Both the position numbers and the translations under genes were made by a program. A DNA stretch of 48,205 bases from NCBI GenBank assembly GCA_027080725.1, contig JALWRC010000047.1:15573-63777 (forward strand), written 5' to 3'. The notes under the pieces were generated by a model. It was not told where the DNA came from, searched no databases, and saw only the letters and a list, made by a program, of their open reading frames with translations. How positions within the stretch are numbered: position 1 is the stretch's first letter; every line of letters begins with the position of its first letter. Positions 34,804-42,255 of the stretch are shown one piece after another. The DNA comes from Saprospiraceae bacterium (lineage in GTDB: Bacteria > Bacteroidota > Bacteroidia > Chitinophagales > Saprospiraceae).

Positions 34804-37422
34804 TTACGTCAGCACCACGCGGTTTTCGTCCATATAATTGCCTTCGAGGCGCATCATTGGGATTTCTACGAAGAAGGTGGTGCCTTTGTTTGGGGTGGAT
34901 TTGAAGTAGATTTTGCCATTGAAGCCTTCGATCATATTGCGGCACATAGCCAAGCCCAGGCCTGTCCCGGAGGATTTGGTGGTGAAGTTGGGTTCGAAGA
35001 TCTTTGATTTCATCTCTTCCGGGATGCCTATGCCGTTGTCCTCAATAGATATCACTGCAAGTCCGTTGGACTTGTTGAGCCGGATGGTGATCTCTCCCTT
35101 TCGGTCCAATGGGATGGCCTGAATCGCGTTTTTGATTAGATTGTTCAAGATGCGCAACAGTTGCTCGCGGTCGGCGAAGACAAGGATGTCATCGATGGGG
35201 AGGTAGCATTGGATGTTCATATCCTCCCGCTTTCTAAACAGGTTGTGGACGGACACCACTACATCGTTGAGTACCGTTTTTTGATTGTTGGCATTGGGCA
35301 TCTTCGCAAAGTTCGAAAATTCGGTGGCGATACTCGATAGATTGTCTATCTGCTCGATGAGGGTATTGGCTACTTTTCGGACCATTTCATCCAAATTGCC
35401 GGAATGATTGTCCGCCGTCATTTTGAGATACTGGATGCTCAGTTTCATCGGCGTCAATGGTGTCTTTATCTCATGTGCCACTTGTTTGGCCATCTCCCGC
35501 CAGGCATTGTCCCGTTCTGTCTTGGCGAGCACTTCAGCGCTTTCGTGCAGCTTGGCAAGCATGAGGTTGTAGTTATTGATCAACTGACCGATTTCATCGT
35601 TGTCCGGCCACTCCAATGTCTCATTTTTTCTGTTGAGTCTTATTTCTCTCAAACGCTCTCCCAATACCTTCAGTGGCCAGGTGATAGAGCCGGACATGGC
35701 GATGACAATGGCATACGCAATTAAGAAAAGAAACACATAGACATTGATCAAATTGGTGAGTACTCCTTGCGAAAGGGTAGGGGCATGGGAACCGGTTTTC
35801 TCAATCCTGTAAAAATGTCCTTTTTTGTTGGACGGAATCAAGGCGCCCATTATATCACCGCTTCCCGGGGCGGTGATCCAGAACAGGTCTTTATGCCCCT
35901 TTGTCAACCATTTCATACCCTCTTTATACTTCTCCCCCGTCTCCTCCTTGTTCATCTCGTCCACGGCATATCCCAGTGGGCGGATGTATTGGTGTTGCCA
36001 ATCGGGGTGGAGGGCTTTGCCGGGGCTGCTTTTCAAGAGCAGTTGAATATAGTGGAGGTCCTTGGCCGTTGCGTTGTTGAGGATGTTGTGGGTGCGTTGA
36101 CGGAAGAAATACACGGAGGCGTAACCGATGATGACAAAGGACACGATAATCGTAGAGATGATGATGATTTGGATGCGCTCTTGCAAGGAGGAGCGGAGCC
36201 GGATGTGTAGCCGGATGGCCTCGGGCAGAAAGTGCAGCACACTGTTGACCAATGCTAAAAGCACCACTGTGACAAGCATGAAAATAAAGAAAAGGGAAAA
36301 TAGCGATATGCCGTTGGTTATACCCGGCGCCGGGTAGGCAAATAGGAGGGTGCGGTTGTTCTGGGATACTTTTTGTAGGGAGTATTTGCCGATCTTTTGG
36401 CGCCCGGATAAGTTGGACAACCGGAGTGACTGGGTGAATATGCCCTTTTTTTCTTTGATTTTACCCTTTTCAAGATAGATGTAGTTCGCATACTTCTGGC
36501 CCAACTCCTCAGGTTCTATCGACTGCGAAGAGGATGTGGCCTTTGCAAGATAGTGGGTCGATTGGAGCATGGTCGCAGAGGCGACACTGCTAAAGAAAAT
36601 GAGCCATATGATGAGCCAGACATAGCCATTTGCGGGCTTTTCACCATACAAATCCATCAGGAGGGTAAAAATGAATACTCCCAGATAAATGATTCCGAAG
36701 GGAAGCCCCGGATGCAGCACCCAACCGACTGGCGCCCAAATCAATGCCGCCAGTCCAAGGTGTTTTATACGCTCCTTGAGGTTGGGCGAAAGGGACTGGA
36801 GTAGCTTGGTCAACTTATGGCCTACGAGAAATAGAGTGGCCAACGCCAAAAAAAGGTGACCAAATAACATGAATTGCCCGATTTGAAAGCGATTGATGTC
36901 GGTTAAGTCATATAGGAAGGCGGTATGAAATTGTAAACCCAATGTCCATTGAAGCAGTACATTGGCCGCCAGAAAAAACGTCAGGTACGCCAGCGTACTC
37001 CACCATCGGACTTCCCTTCCCGTTGCTTTTGTGGAAAGGTGAATGTCGATACGATACACCTTTGCCATTAGCCAAAGCACCGCTATTTCAAAAAGGAAAA
37101 CATGCAAGGAAGAGAGCGAACCCCACTTAAATTTGGCATGAAAAAGATCGGTTTCTGACGGAAAGATGAAGTGCATTATAAGCGCCAATATGGGATATAA
37201 AAAGACCAATCCGGCAAGTATTCCACCTCTTTTAAGAAGGGAAAATGCCGGAGGTAATGCAATGCGGTCTATGCCATAGAGCCAAAGAAACATCCCCCCT
37301 ATCCCCCCTGCGTATTCCAAGGGGAGAGAAGGTGACATGCTAATGGTGGCTGTCAGTAATGCAATGGCCCCCACGAGTGACAAGACTCCTCTTGTGTCAG
37401 ATATGTTGAATCGATTCTTCAT
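34804..37422 (-). CDS. Orphan sensor histidine kinase, NtrY-like architecture
   Basis: An 872-residue inner-membrane kinase. The first ~300 residues carry several (about eight) hydrophobic segments, followed by a periplasmic stretch, another membrane pair around a ~140-residue sensor region (~415-570), a HAMP linker ([16 protein letters not shown], near 590), then the HisKA domain with the phospho-acceptor His650 in [14 protein letters not shown]. The ATPase domain shows the N box [10 protein letters not shown] (760-769), G1 DNGIGIP, F box IFEPNFTTK and G2 GTGLGLAM. It resembles NtrY-type kinases by the multi-TM N-terminus and H-box wording. No response regulator gene is adjacent. The signal and partner are unknown. 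Confidence 0.93.
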   Translation of the reverse strand: MKNRFNISDTRGVLSLVGAIALLTATISMSPSLPLEYAGGIGGMFLWLYGIDRIALPPAFSLLKRGGILAGLVFLYPILALIMHFIFPSETDLFHAKFKWGSLSSLHVFLFEIAVLWLMAKVYRIDIHLSTKATGREVRWWSTLAYLTFFLAANVLLQWTLGLQFHTAFLYDLTDINRFQIGQFMLFGHLFLALATLFLVGHKLTKLLQSLSPNLKERIKHLGLAALIWAPVGWVLHPGLPFGIIYLGVFIFTLLMDLYGEKPANGYVWLIIWLIFFSSVASATMLQSTHYLAKATSSSQSIEPEELGQKYANYIYLEKGKIKEKKGIFTQSLRLSNLSGRQKIGKYSLQKVSQNNRTLLFAYPAPGITNGISLFSLFFIFMLVTVVLLALVNSVLHFLPEAIRLHIRLRSSLQERIQIIIISTIIVSFVIIGYASVYFFRQRTHNILNNATAKDLHYIQLLLKSSPGKALHPDWQHQYIRPLGYAVDEMNKEETGEKYKEGMKWLTKGHKDLFWITAPGSGDIMGALIPSNKKGHFYRIEKTGSHAPTLSQGVLTNLINVYVFLFLIAYAIVIAMSGSITWPLKVLGERLREIRLNRKNETLEWPDNDEIGQLINNYNLMLAKLHESAEVLAKTERDNAWREMAKQVAHEIKTPLTPMKLSIQYLKMTADNHSGNLDEMVRKVANTLIEQIDNLSSIATEFSNFAKMPNANNQKTVLNDVVVSVHNLFRKREDMNIQCYLPIDDILVFADREQLLRILNNLIKNAIQAIPLDRKGEITIRLNKSNGLAVISIEDNGIGIPEEMKSKIFEPNFTTKSSGTGLGLAMCRNMIEGFNGKIYFKSTPNKGTTFFVEIPMMRLEGNYMDENRVVLT

Positions 37423-37599
37423 ATAATTAAGGCGTAAAAATAAGAAGAATATATATTATACAATAGTTTAATGTGTTTTTTATTGCAATTATTCAGGAGC
37501 AGTTTTTGCAAAGACGCTGTGGGGCGGCAAAAGGAAGGTATTTGCCGTATAATTTCCCTGTTTTGGGAACTTTCTGCCGGCGGCCATTGTTAGGTTCGT

Positions 37600-38018
37600 A
37601 CGTGATTGGCGGGTTATCGCGCAGCAATTTGCTGTGAGGAAAGTCCGGACAGCACAAAGCACCACACCGGCTGAAAGGCCGGGCATCCGGGTGACATTCA
37701 TTTCAAACCCGTTAAGGATGACAGAAAGTGCCACAGAAAACAAACCGCCGATGTTCTTATAGAGCAGGTAAGGGTGAAAACGTGCGGTAAGAGCGCACGG
37801 CTTCCGTTGGTGACAATGGATGCAGGTAAACCTTGTGGGCTGTAATGCCATGTATATTGCGAGTTAGGATTCGCTTGATCCTGTGCCGGTGCTTGCACTT
37901 AGTGCTCCGCGTAAGAACTAAATACACGGAGCACCTTGGCCCTCGCAAGGGGTAGGCAGCTTAGATAAATGATAACCACCCGTAATGGGGACAGAATCCG
38001 GCTTATAGCCAATCACGT
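37600..38018 (+). ncRNA. rnpB: RNase P RNA, bacterial class A
   Basis: Catalytic RNA that removes tRNA 5' leaders. The ends pair as P1 (ACGTGATTGGC 37600-37610 with GCCAATCACGT 38008-38018). The universal core is present: GAGGAAAGTCCGGAC (P4 5' strand, about 37635-37649), GACAGAAAGTGCCACAGAAAA, then GGGTGAAAACGTGCGGTAAG with AGCGCAC (P11/P12 region), GGTAAACC, GGTAGGCAGCTTAGATAAATG, and ACAGAATCCGGCTTATAG (P4 3' strand). The P3 hairpin is short. The P18 hairpin that follows GGCTGCTTG in E. coli is absent, and the P15-P17 region carries a 35-nt insert made of a dispersed palindromic repeat (37901-37935). It is followed by its own terminator. Confidence 0.97.
37901..37935. repeat. Palindromic repeat element inside rnpB
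   Basis: GTGCTCCG (37902-37909) and CGGAGCAC (37927-37934) pair across the 17-nt CGTAAGAACTAAATACA. The left part with its spacer matches the reverse complement of 13127-13160, and the right part resembles 47635-47654. It falls in the variable P15-P17 segment of the RNA, away from the conserved core. Confidence 0.75.
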
Positions 38019-38051
38019 AAAAAGGGGCCCTGTAGTCAGTGCCCCTTTTTT
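38019..38051 (+). terminator. Terminator of rnpB
   Basis: AAAAAGGGGC (38019-38028) pairs with GCCCCTTTTT (38041-38050), then T. It directly abuts the 3' strand of helix P1. Confidence 0.92.
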
Positions 38052-38187
38052 GTACTTCGATTTGTCGGGAGGCATACCAATCCTCCCGAACTATGGTGCT
38101 ATTGCGTTGTTAGATTCATCATACACTACAAAGTAACCTCTATCGGAATTCTGTCTTAAACGTCAATCTGATAATCCATTATTAACT

Positions 38188-38511
38188 ATGAAAAACATGT
38201 CCATAGCTGTTTCCCTCCTCTTTCTTCCACTATTGGGATATTGTCAGAGCGGTCATCCGCCTAAATTGGAATCCGTGTTTCGCCCCGCGCTGAAAGGAGT
38301 AAAAGAAAGCTTTCACTCGGGAGATTATGATAAAAAGTCCACTGTGTTGATACGGGAGAATGCAGTTTTTGTTAACTATGGAGTGTTTTGCAAAATGGAG
38401 GCGATTCGTCAGAGAAAACATCGCATTCCGGTATTTTTACGAGTGGGAGCCAAAGATTATGTCGATTATCTGGATGGGCATAATCCCGCATACCTTTTGA
38501 GGGGGAAGTGA
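38188..38511 (+). CDS. Small exported protein of unknown function
   Basis: A 107-residue protein with a signal peptide (MSIAVSLLFLPLLGYCQ, probably cleaved after CQ). About 87 mature residues follow with a central FHSGDYDKKSTVLIRENAVFVNYGVFCKMEAIRQ and a KDYVDYLDGHNPAYLL ending. It is too short for a T9SS domain and no family is recognised. It lies 137 bp beyond the rnpB terminator and 187 bp before the malic enzyme gene. Coding is supported by the good signal peptide and codon choice only. Confidence 0.55.
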   Translation: MKNMSIAVSLLFLPLLGYCQSGHPPKLESVFRPALKGVKESFHSGDYDKKSTVLIRENAVFVNYGVFCKMEAIRQRKHRIPVFLRVGAKDYVDYLDGHNPAYLLRGK

Positions 38512-38698
38512 TACTTTCTTTACTTTTCTTGCACTTTGGTTTGTTATTTGTATGTTTTAAACAAGGTTTAAAAACCGCTTCCCCGGATGCTTTGTTACAA
38601 AAGACCATGCAATAAGTCCTTTATTAACCGGAGATGTCCGCCCATTTAGGCTTGATGGAGGTTTAATTTAAACTTTTTGTTAATAAAAAGAAAACATC

Positions 38699-40996
38699 GT
38701 GAAATCCAATCTTTCTGAAGAGAATCTAAAAAGAGCGGCCTTGCTGTATCACTCTCAAGGGCGCAATGGTAAAATCGAGGTGGTGCCGACGAAGCCCTTT
38801 GATACCCAGCGCGATTTGTCTCTGGCATACACTCCGGGAGTGGCTTATCCGTGCCTTGAAATCGTAAAGGATGAGAAAAACGCGGCTCATTACACGGATC
38901 GCAGCAATCTCGTAGGGGTCATAACCAATGGATCGGCGGTGCTCGGACTGGGCAATATCGGTGCTTTGGCCGGCAAGCCGGTGATGGAAGGAAAGGCCAA
39001 TCTCTTCAAAAAATTTGCCGATATCGATGTGTTTGATATCGAACTCAATATCAGCGATCCTAAGGAGTTTGTCCGGGTCGTCAAGACGATGGAACCCACA
39101 TTTGGGGGAATCAACTTGGAAGACATAAAGGCGCCAGAATGCTTTTATATCGAAGAGAAGTTGAAAGAGCTAATGGATATCCCGGTCTTTCACGACGACC
39201 AGCACGGGACCGCTATAATATCCGGTGCCGGGTTGATTAATGGATTGCTATTGGTGGACAAAAAGATCGAAGAGGTAAAGATCGTCATCAGCGGTGCCGG
39301 AGCTGCAGGTATCGCGAGTGCACGGTTTTATGAAGCCTTGGGCGCCAATCGAGCCAATATCTTTATGGTAGATAGTAAGGGCGTTATGTGGAAGGGAAGG
39401 GGAGATGAAAAGAAAAATCCATATAAGACACCGTATTTTCACGATACAAAAGCCAGAACGCTCACCGATATCATTAGAGGAGCGGACGTTTTTGCCGGTT
39501 TCTCTGTCAAAGGAGTGCTCACCAAAGAGATGGTGAAGCTCATGAGTGACCGGCCTCTCATTTTTGCTTTGGCCAATCCGGATCCGGAAATCACTTATCC
39601 GGATGCCAGAGAAGCACGTCCGGATGCCATCGTGGCAACAGGCCGCAGCGATTATCCCAATCAAATTAACAATGTATTGGGGTTTCCCTATATTTTCAGA
39701 GGCGCACTGGATGTGATGAGCAAGACCATTAACATGGAAATGCAACTGGCTGCAGCCCACGCCCTGGCGGAGTTGGCTCGCCAGGAAGTGCCGGAGATCG
39801 TTAAGCGTATATATGAAAATAAAGATCTCACTTTCGGAGCCGATTATATCATACCAAAACCCTTTGATCCGCGTGTGCTTTCTGTGACGGCATCGGCCAT
39901 CGCCCAAGCAGCTATGGAAACCAAGGTGGCGAGGAAGTACATCGATATCGAAGCCTACCGCGAGCGCCTGAAAGCCAAGACCGATTGGACACGGGGTACG
40001 ATGCGCAATATCTTTAATACCGCCAAAAAACATCTTCGTACTATCCTTTTTCCCGAAGGCGATCACGCTCTTGTCAAATGGGCTGCGGTGCAAATAGTGG
40101 AAGAAAAATTGGCCAACCCGGTGCTCTTGGTGAAGAATATCGAACGCGCTAAGCTCGCATTTCAAGAGCTGGGGCATGATATTGCCGGAATCAAACTGTT
40201 GGAGTATAGAAATGCTGCGTTTAAGAGGGATTTGGTGGACGAATATTACCGTCTGCGCCAACGCAAAGGAGTGACCCTCCAACAAGCGGAAGAGGATATG
40301 TCCAACCGGTATATTTTTGCTTTTATGATGGTGCGGATGGGATATGGTCATGGGGTTGTTGCAGGAATAGATACCGATTACCCCTTTGTGTTAAAGTCCG
40401 CCTTGCAAATACTCGGGCCTCATGACGGAGAAGTTGTCTCCGGGATCCATTGGGTGCGACATAACAACAAAAGCCTCTTTATGACGGATACCGCTGTCAA
40501 TATCAAACCCGATGCCGACCAATTGACGAGCGTCGTATCCAATGCCATCACGGCAGTCCAACGCTTCGGTTTTAATCCGAAAGTTGCCATGCTTTCCTTT
40601 TCTAACTTTGGAGGAGTCAAAGGCGCAGATAACTCGATAATAGAAGATGCGATTGCTCGTATAAAGAAGTGCTACCCACATGTCAGCATAGATGGACCGA
40701 TGCAGGCCAATTATGCGTTGGATTACGAGCTGCTTATGGAGCACTACCCATTTACTCAGTTGGATAAAAAACCCAATTTGCTTGTCTTTCCGGACCTCAA
40801 TTCCGCTAACATCGCCGTAAAGATGCTGGAGAAGATGATCAATGCCAATATGATTGGACCGATCATGGAGGGATTCTCTCATCCGGTCCAGTTGTTGACC
40901 CGAAGCAGCTCGGTAAGGAATATTGTCAATTTATCCGCCTTGTGTGCGGTAGAGGCATTCAAGTCGGTTCGCCAGATAAAAGAACATTGTGTTTAG
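38699..40996 (+). CDS. maeB: NADP-dependent malic enzyme fused to phosphotransacetylase-like domain
   Basis: A 765-residue MaeB-type enzyme that converts malate to pyruvate and CO2 with NADP. The malic-enzyme part occupies residues 1-~430: LAYTPGVAYPCLEI, GLGNIGALAGKPVMEGK (with the catalytic Lys), DDQHGTAI, and the nucleotide-binding ISGAGAAGIASARF. The C-terminal ~330 residues have the fold and motifs of a phosphate acetyltransferase (LFPEGDHALVKWAAVQI, VDEYYRLRQRKGV, FSNFGGVKG, and the ending SVRNIVNLSALCAVEAF). In E. coli MaeB the latter domain is regulatory and binds acetyl-CoA. The start codon is GTG at 38699 and it has the normal family N-terminus. It stands alone between intergenic regions. 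Confidence 0.96.
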   Translation: MKSNLSEENLKRAALLYHSQGRNGKIEVVPTKPFDTQRDLSLAYTPGVAYPCLEIVKDEKNAAHYTDRSNLVGVITNGSAVLGLGNIGALAGKPVMEGKANLFKKFADIDVFDIELNISDPKEFVRVVKTMEPTFGGINLEDIKAPECFYIEEKLKELMDIPVFHDDQHGTAIISGAGLINGLLLVDKKIEEVKIVISGAGAAGIASARFYEALGANRANIFMVDSKGVMWKGRGDEKKNPYKTPYFHDTKARTLTDIIRGADVFAGFSVKGVLTKEMVKLMSDRPLIFALANPDPEITYPDAREARPDAIVATGRSDYPNQINNVLGFPYIFRGALDVMSKTINMEMQLAAAHALAELARQEVPEIVKRIYENKDLTFGADYIIPKPFDPRVLSVTASAIAQAAMETKVARKYIDIEAYRERLKAKTDWTRGTMRNIFNTAKKHLRTILFPEGDHALVKWAAVQIVEEKLANPVLLVKNIERAKLAFQELGHDIAGIKLLEYRNAAFKRDLVDEYYRLRQRKGVTLQQAEEDMSNRYIFAFMMVRMGYGHGVVAGIDTDYPFVLKSALQILGPHDGEVVSGIHWVRHNNKSLFMTDTAVNIKPDADQLTSVVSNAITAVQRFGFNPKVAMLSFSNFGGVKGADNSIIEDAIARIKKCYPHVSIDGPMQANYALDYELLMEHYPFTQLDKKPNLLVFPDLNSANIAVKMLEKMINANMIGPIMEGFSHPVQLLTRSSSVRNIVNLSALCAVEAFKSVRQIKEHCV

Positions 40997-41170
40997 TCCG
41001 TTTACTGCCATCCGACATGAAGGGGACGCATTTACATGTTGCCCCCCTGCATAATTGTATATTGCAATTAAAATTGTTTGAGTTGCATGCTTTTTTTGAA
41101 AACTTTTGGACGGTATAATCATTATTCTTCCTAATATTGCACTTTATTTTTAACTGAAAATTATATCAAC

Positions 41171-41524
41171 ATGGCCATATTAATCAATGAAGATTGCATC
41201 AATTGCGATGCTTGTAGACCCGAATGCCCGAACACTGCTATTTATGAGCCCGGTGAAGAATGGACTTATGCAGATGGAACGGAGTTGTCCGGTACGATTA
41301 CTTTGCCGGATGGCACAGAAGTAGATGCAGATGCTCCCCAGGAGCCCCTTTCGGATGAATTTTACTTTATCGTGACCTCTAAGTGTACGGAGTGTGTGGG
41401 TTTCTTCGATGAACCCCAATGTGCCGCTGTTTGTCCGGTAGATTCCTGTGTGCCGGATGAAGACCATGTCGAGTCTAAAGAAGAATTGGCCGCTAAAAAA
41501 GCCTTTTTACACGGAGAAGCTTAA
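41171..41524 (+). CDS. 2[4Fe-4S] ferredoxin
   Basis: A 117-residue cytosolic low-potential electron carrier. Cluster ligands are Cys9, 12, 15 and 19 ([13 protein letters not shown]) and a second set Cys72, 75, 84 and 88, with Cys93 ([23 protein letters not shown]). The 8-residue spacing between Cys75 and Cys84, and the C-terminal extension, put it in the Allochromatium (Alvin)-type group. An acidic loop of some 40 residues separates the two cluster motifs and is longer than in classical clostridial ferredoxin. It may serve pyruvate or 2-oxoglutarate:ferredoxin oxidoreductase; none is encoded here. It is monocistronic by spacing (174 bp after maeB). Confidence 0.95.
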   Translation: MAILINEDCINCDACRPECPNTAIYEPGEEWTYADGTELSGTITLPDGTEVDADAPQEPLSDEFYFIVTSKCTECVGFFDEPQCAAVCPVDSCVPDEDHVESKEELAAKKAFLHGEA

Positions 41525-41700
41525 TCGCCTGCTTACCTTTTAGGGTGGGGATACTTAATCATTCGGTGCGCGCTGTTGACCTCCTTCGCTTGGGGAGTCC
41601 CGCTGTCTGTTATGATTTACAATGGTCCCCTCTACAACGGCGATGGACAAAGATGGGCTTTGTTTTGCGCAATTGAGATAAATTTCACGGATTCTTTGCA

Positions 41701-41729
41701 TTGATATTGTAAAAAAGCTCTTATCTTTG
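41701..41729 (+). promoter_or_regulatory. Promoter of the L31 type B gene
   Basis: TTG at 41701-41703, spacer 18 nt, TATCTTTG (TAnnTTTG) at 41722-41729. This is the clearest Bacteroidota promoter in the window. The leader, about 47 nt, carries CCCCTTAAGGAGGG (41734-41747), a small palindrome that includes a Shine-Dalgarno-like AAGGAGG too far (37 nt) from the ATG at 41783 but 13 nt from an in-frame TTG at 41759. Confidence 0.75.
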
Positions 41730-41782
41730 CCGCCCCTTAAGGAGGGTATTAACATAAATTGTATTCTAAAAGAATAATAGCG

Positions 41783-42064
41783 ATGAAAAAAGGTATACAT
41801 CCGGAACAATATCGATTGGTGGTCTTCAAGGATTTTTCTTGTGACCATGCATTTCTAACCCGCTCTACCGCTAATACAAGAGACACGATTGTATGGGAAG
41901 ATGGCAATGAGTACCCCTTGGTCAAATTGGAAATCTCAAGTGCTTCCCATCCTTTTTATACCGGTAAAATGAAATTTGTGGATACAGCAGGGCGTATTGA
42001 TAAATTCAAGAAGAAATTTGGTAAAACAAGGTTTGTTACCAAAGAGACCAACGATGAAAATTAA
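41783..42064 (+). CDS. rpmE2: 50S ribosomal protein L31, type B (zinc-free)
   Basis: A 93-residue ribosomal protein of the large subunit, recognised from [20 protein letters not shown] near the start, [40 protein letters not shown] and [12 protein letters not shown]. It lacks the four zinc-binding Cys of type A L31, hence type B, which in many bacteria is the form made in zinc limitation; in Bacteroidota it is usually the only L31. The ATG at 41783 is the family start. An in-frame TTG eight codons upstream (41759) has a better-placed Shine-Dalgarno-like sequence and cannot be excluded. It has its own promoter and terminator. Confidence 0.97.
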   Translation: MKKGIHPEQYRLVVFKDFSCDHAFLTRSTANTRDTIVWEDGNEYPLVKLEISSASHPFYTGKMKFVDTAGRIDKFKKKFGKTRFVTKETNDEN

Positions 42065-42069
42065 TTGAG

Positions 42070-42096
42070 AAAGCTCCCGACGGGGAGCTTTTTTTT
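42070..42096 (+). terminator. Rho-independent terminator of rpmE2
   Basis: AAGCTCCC (42071-42078), GACG loop, GGGAGCTT (42083-42090), then six T. Perfect 8-bp stem. Confidence 0.93.
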
Positions 42097-42142
42097 GTGT
42101 TTTGTGTGGCGTAAACCGTATGGTTTGTGATAAAATACTTAT

Positions 42143-42174
42143 AAGAAAGGGGGGGGAGCTTACCCCCCTTTCTT
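42143..42174. terminator. Second hairpin with G/C-run arms between rpmE2 and the FG-GAP gene
   Basis: AAGAAAGGGGGG (42143-42154) pairs perfectly with CCCCCCTTTCTT (42163-42174), 8-nt loop. A 12-bp stem with strong base pairs and flanking A/T. It could be a backup terminator or a repeat. Confidence 0.55.
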
Positions 42175-42229
42175 GTGATTGTTACATTGTTTTCTATTCT
42201 ATCTTAAATAAATATATATATAATTTACC

Positions 42230-42237
42230 TATATTTG
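42230..42237 (+). promoter_or_regulatory. -7 element of the FG-GAP/UnbV gene
   Basis: TATATTTG, a perfect TAnnTTTG, 18 bp before the ATG at 42256, in A+T-rich DNA. No TTG at normal distance. Confidence 0.45.
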
Positions 42238-42255
42238 TATCCAAATATATAGGTC

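Noticed and set aside
39248-40351. 367-codon minus-strand open frame opposite maeB
   Set aside because: Antisense shadow of the malic enzyme gene, His- and Ile-rich with no domain.
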